From Pseudomonas sp. LP_7_YM (GTDB lineage: Bacteria; Pseudomonadota; Gammaproteobacteria; Pseudomonadales; Pseudomonadaceae): a DNA stretch of 52,789 nt. Numbering within the stretch: the stretch's first letter is position 1; each line of letters opens with the position of its first letter. Of the stretch, positions 52,573 to 52,789 are shown in pieces. The DNA lies in contig NZ_SOCT01000019.1 in assembly GCF_004364435.1 (NCBI RefSeq), forward strand, positions 1 to 52,789, read 5' to 3'. Under the pieces are notes generated by a model. That model made no database searches. It was not told the origin of the DNA and was given only the letters and a program-made list of their open reading frames with translations. The translations under genes and the position numbers were made by a program.

Positions 52573-52789
52573 ATAATGGAATATATCCATGTACTGCCGC
52601 AGACCCTATGGGGACTGGGCCTCAGCAGGGGTTATTGGGGGAGGGGACGTTGCCATGGCCGAGCGAGGTGGCTGCTCGGGCTTTCCCGTCCTCGCTAGTG
52701 TGCTGTCTCAGAAATAAAGCTCCTCATGCTTTTGAGGCCATGGCCTCACGGGCTCGTTGTATTTTATTCAAAATATCTTCCCCTTTGGC
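52569..52789 (+). CDS. Small unknown protein, cut by window edge
   Basis: GTG 52569 has a near-perfect AGGAGG 6 bases upstream and overlaps the previous stop by 4 bases, a classic coupled start. The frame stays open to the window end (73 codons): MNNGIYPCTAADPMGTGPQQ at the start, LRNKAPHAFEAMASRARCIL near the end. The first 40 residues look weakly protein-like. No family recognised. Confidence 0.45.
   Translation, partial: MNNGIYPCTAADPMGTGPQQGLLGEGTLPWPSEVAARAFPSSLVCCLRNKAPHAFEAMASRARCILFKISSPL

Noticed and set aside
1..52789. CRISPR array or tRNA genes
   Set aside because: No series of regularly spaced direct repeats and no cloverleaf-like segments were noticed on either strand.

Overview
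The window looks like chromosome of a plant-associated Pseudomonas, most likely of the P. syringae group. The grounds are a Pseudomonas-type 5S rRNA, the mgo/pvf signal operon, a complete type VI secretion (T6SS) cluster in one long operon, a FecI/FecR/TonB-receptor set, REP-like repeats and several insertion-sequence (IS) remnants. Assignments rest on motif reading, gene order and remembered family features; no database search was run.

Layout. Positions 1-320 hold the end of an rRNA operon with two tandem 5S genes, each followed by a terminator. Positions 378-3602 (minus strand) are an ECF sigma factor, its FecR partner and a siderophore receptor that is a wreck: signal peptide joined straight to the barrel, plus several frame changes. 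Positions 3644-9450 (minus) are a four-gene operon matching mgoB-mgoC-mgoA-mgoD (also called pvf), which makes a small diazeniumdiolate-type signal (leudiazen/valdiazen family). Upstream lie an AT-rich regulatory stretch, a type II thioesterase homologue lacking its catalytic serine, and a GntR/FCD regulator.

Positions 12297-23009 are mostly ordinary metabolism: aldo/keto reductase, a frameshifted BRO-N (antirepressor-like) gene, an MFS transporter, a polar amino acid ABC importer with a divergent LysR regulator, a HAD phosphatase, a YdgA/DUF945 protein and an MscS-type channel. Positions 23114-24464 are a translationally coupled sulfotransferase and APS kinase, a self-contained sulfation module.

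Positions 24465-27153 are a scrapyard at the 3' edge of the T6SS locus: an unidentified reading-frame fragment, a glyoxalase-like (VOC) gene, an IS66 transposase tail, a dead immunity gene, the last part of an Rhs protein with a TNT-like (NADase) toxin tip, and an intact DUF2628 membrane protein.

Positions 27258-48209 (minus) are the T6SS. In order of transcription they are an unrecognised 249-residue protein, tssB, tssC, tssE, tssF, tssG, tssH (clpV), tssJ, tssK, tssL, tssM, tagF, a second IcmF-like protein ending in an OmpA domain, hcp and tssA. Many neighbours overlap by a few bases. TssL has no peptidoglycan-binding extension, so the OmpA domain on the second IcmF-like protein may supply the cell-wall anchor. 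No vgrG or PAAR gene lies in the window, and the only Rhs effector is degenerate.

Positions 48210-52789 carry a terminator-like hairpin, a DUF6508 protein, and an HD-domain hydrolase gene that was first truncated by an IS5-family element and then split by an intact IS3-family element. That IS3 element has a 5-bp ATGGC target duplication, and removing it in thought restores the HD frame exactly. Two tightly coupled small unknown genes run off the right edge.
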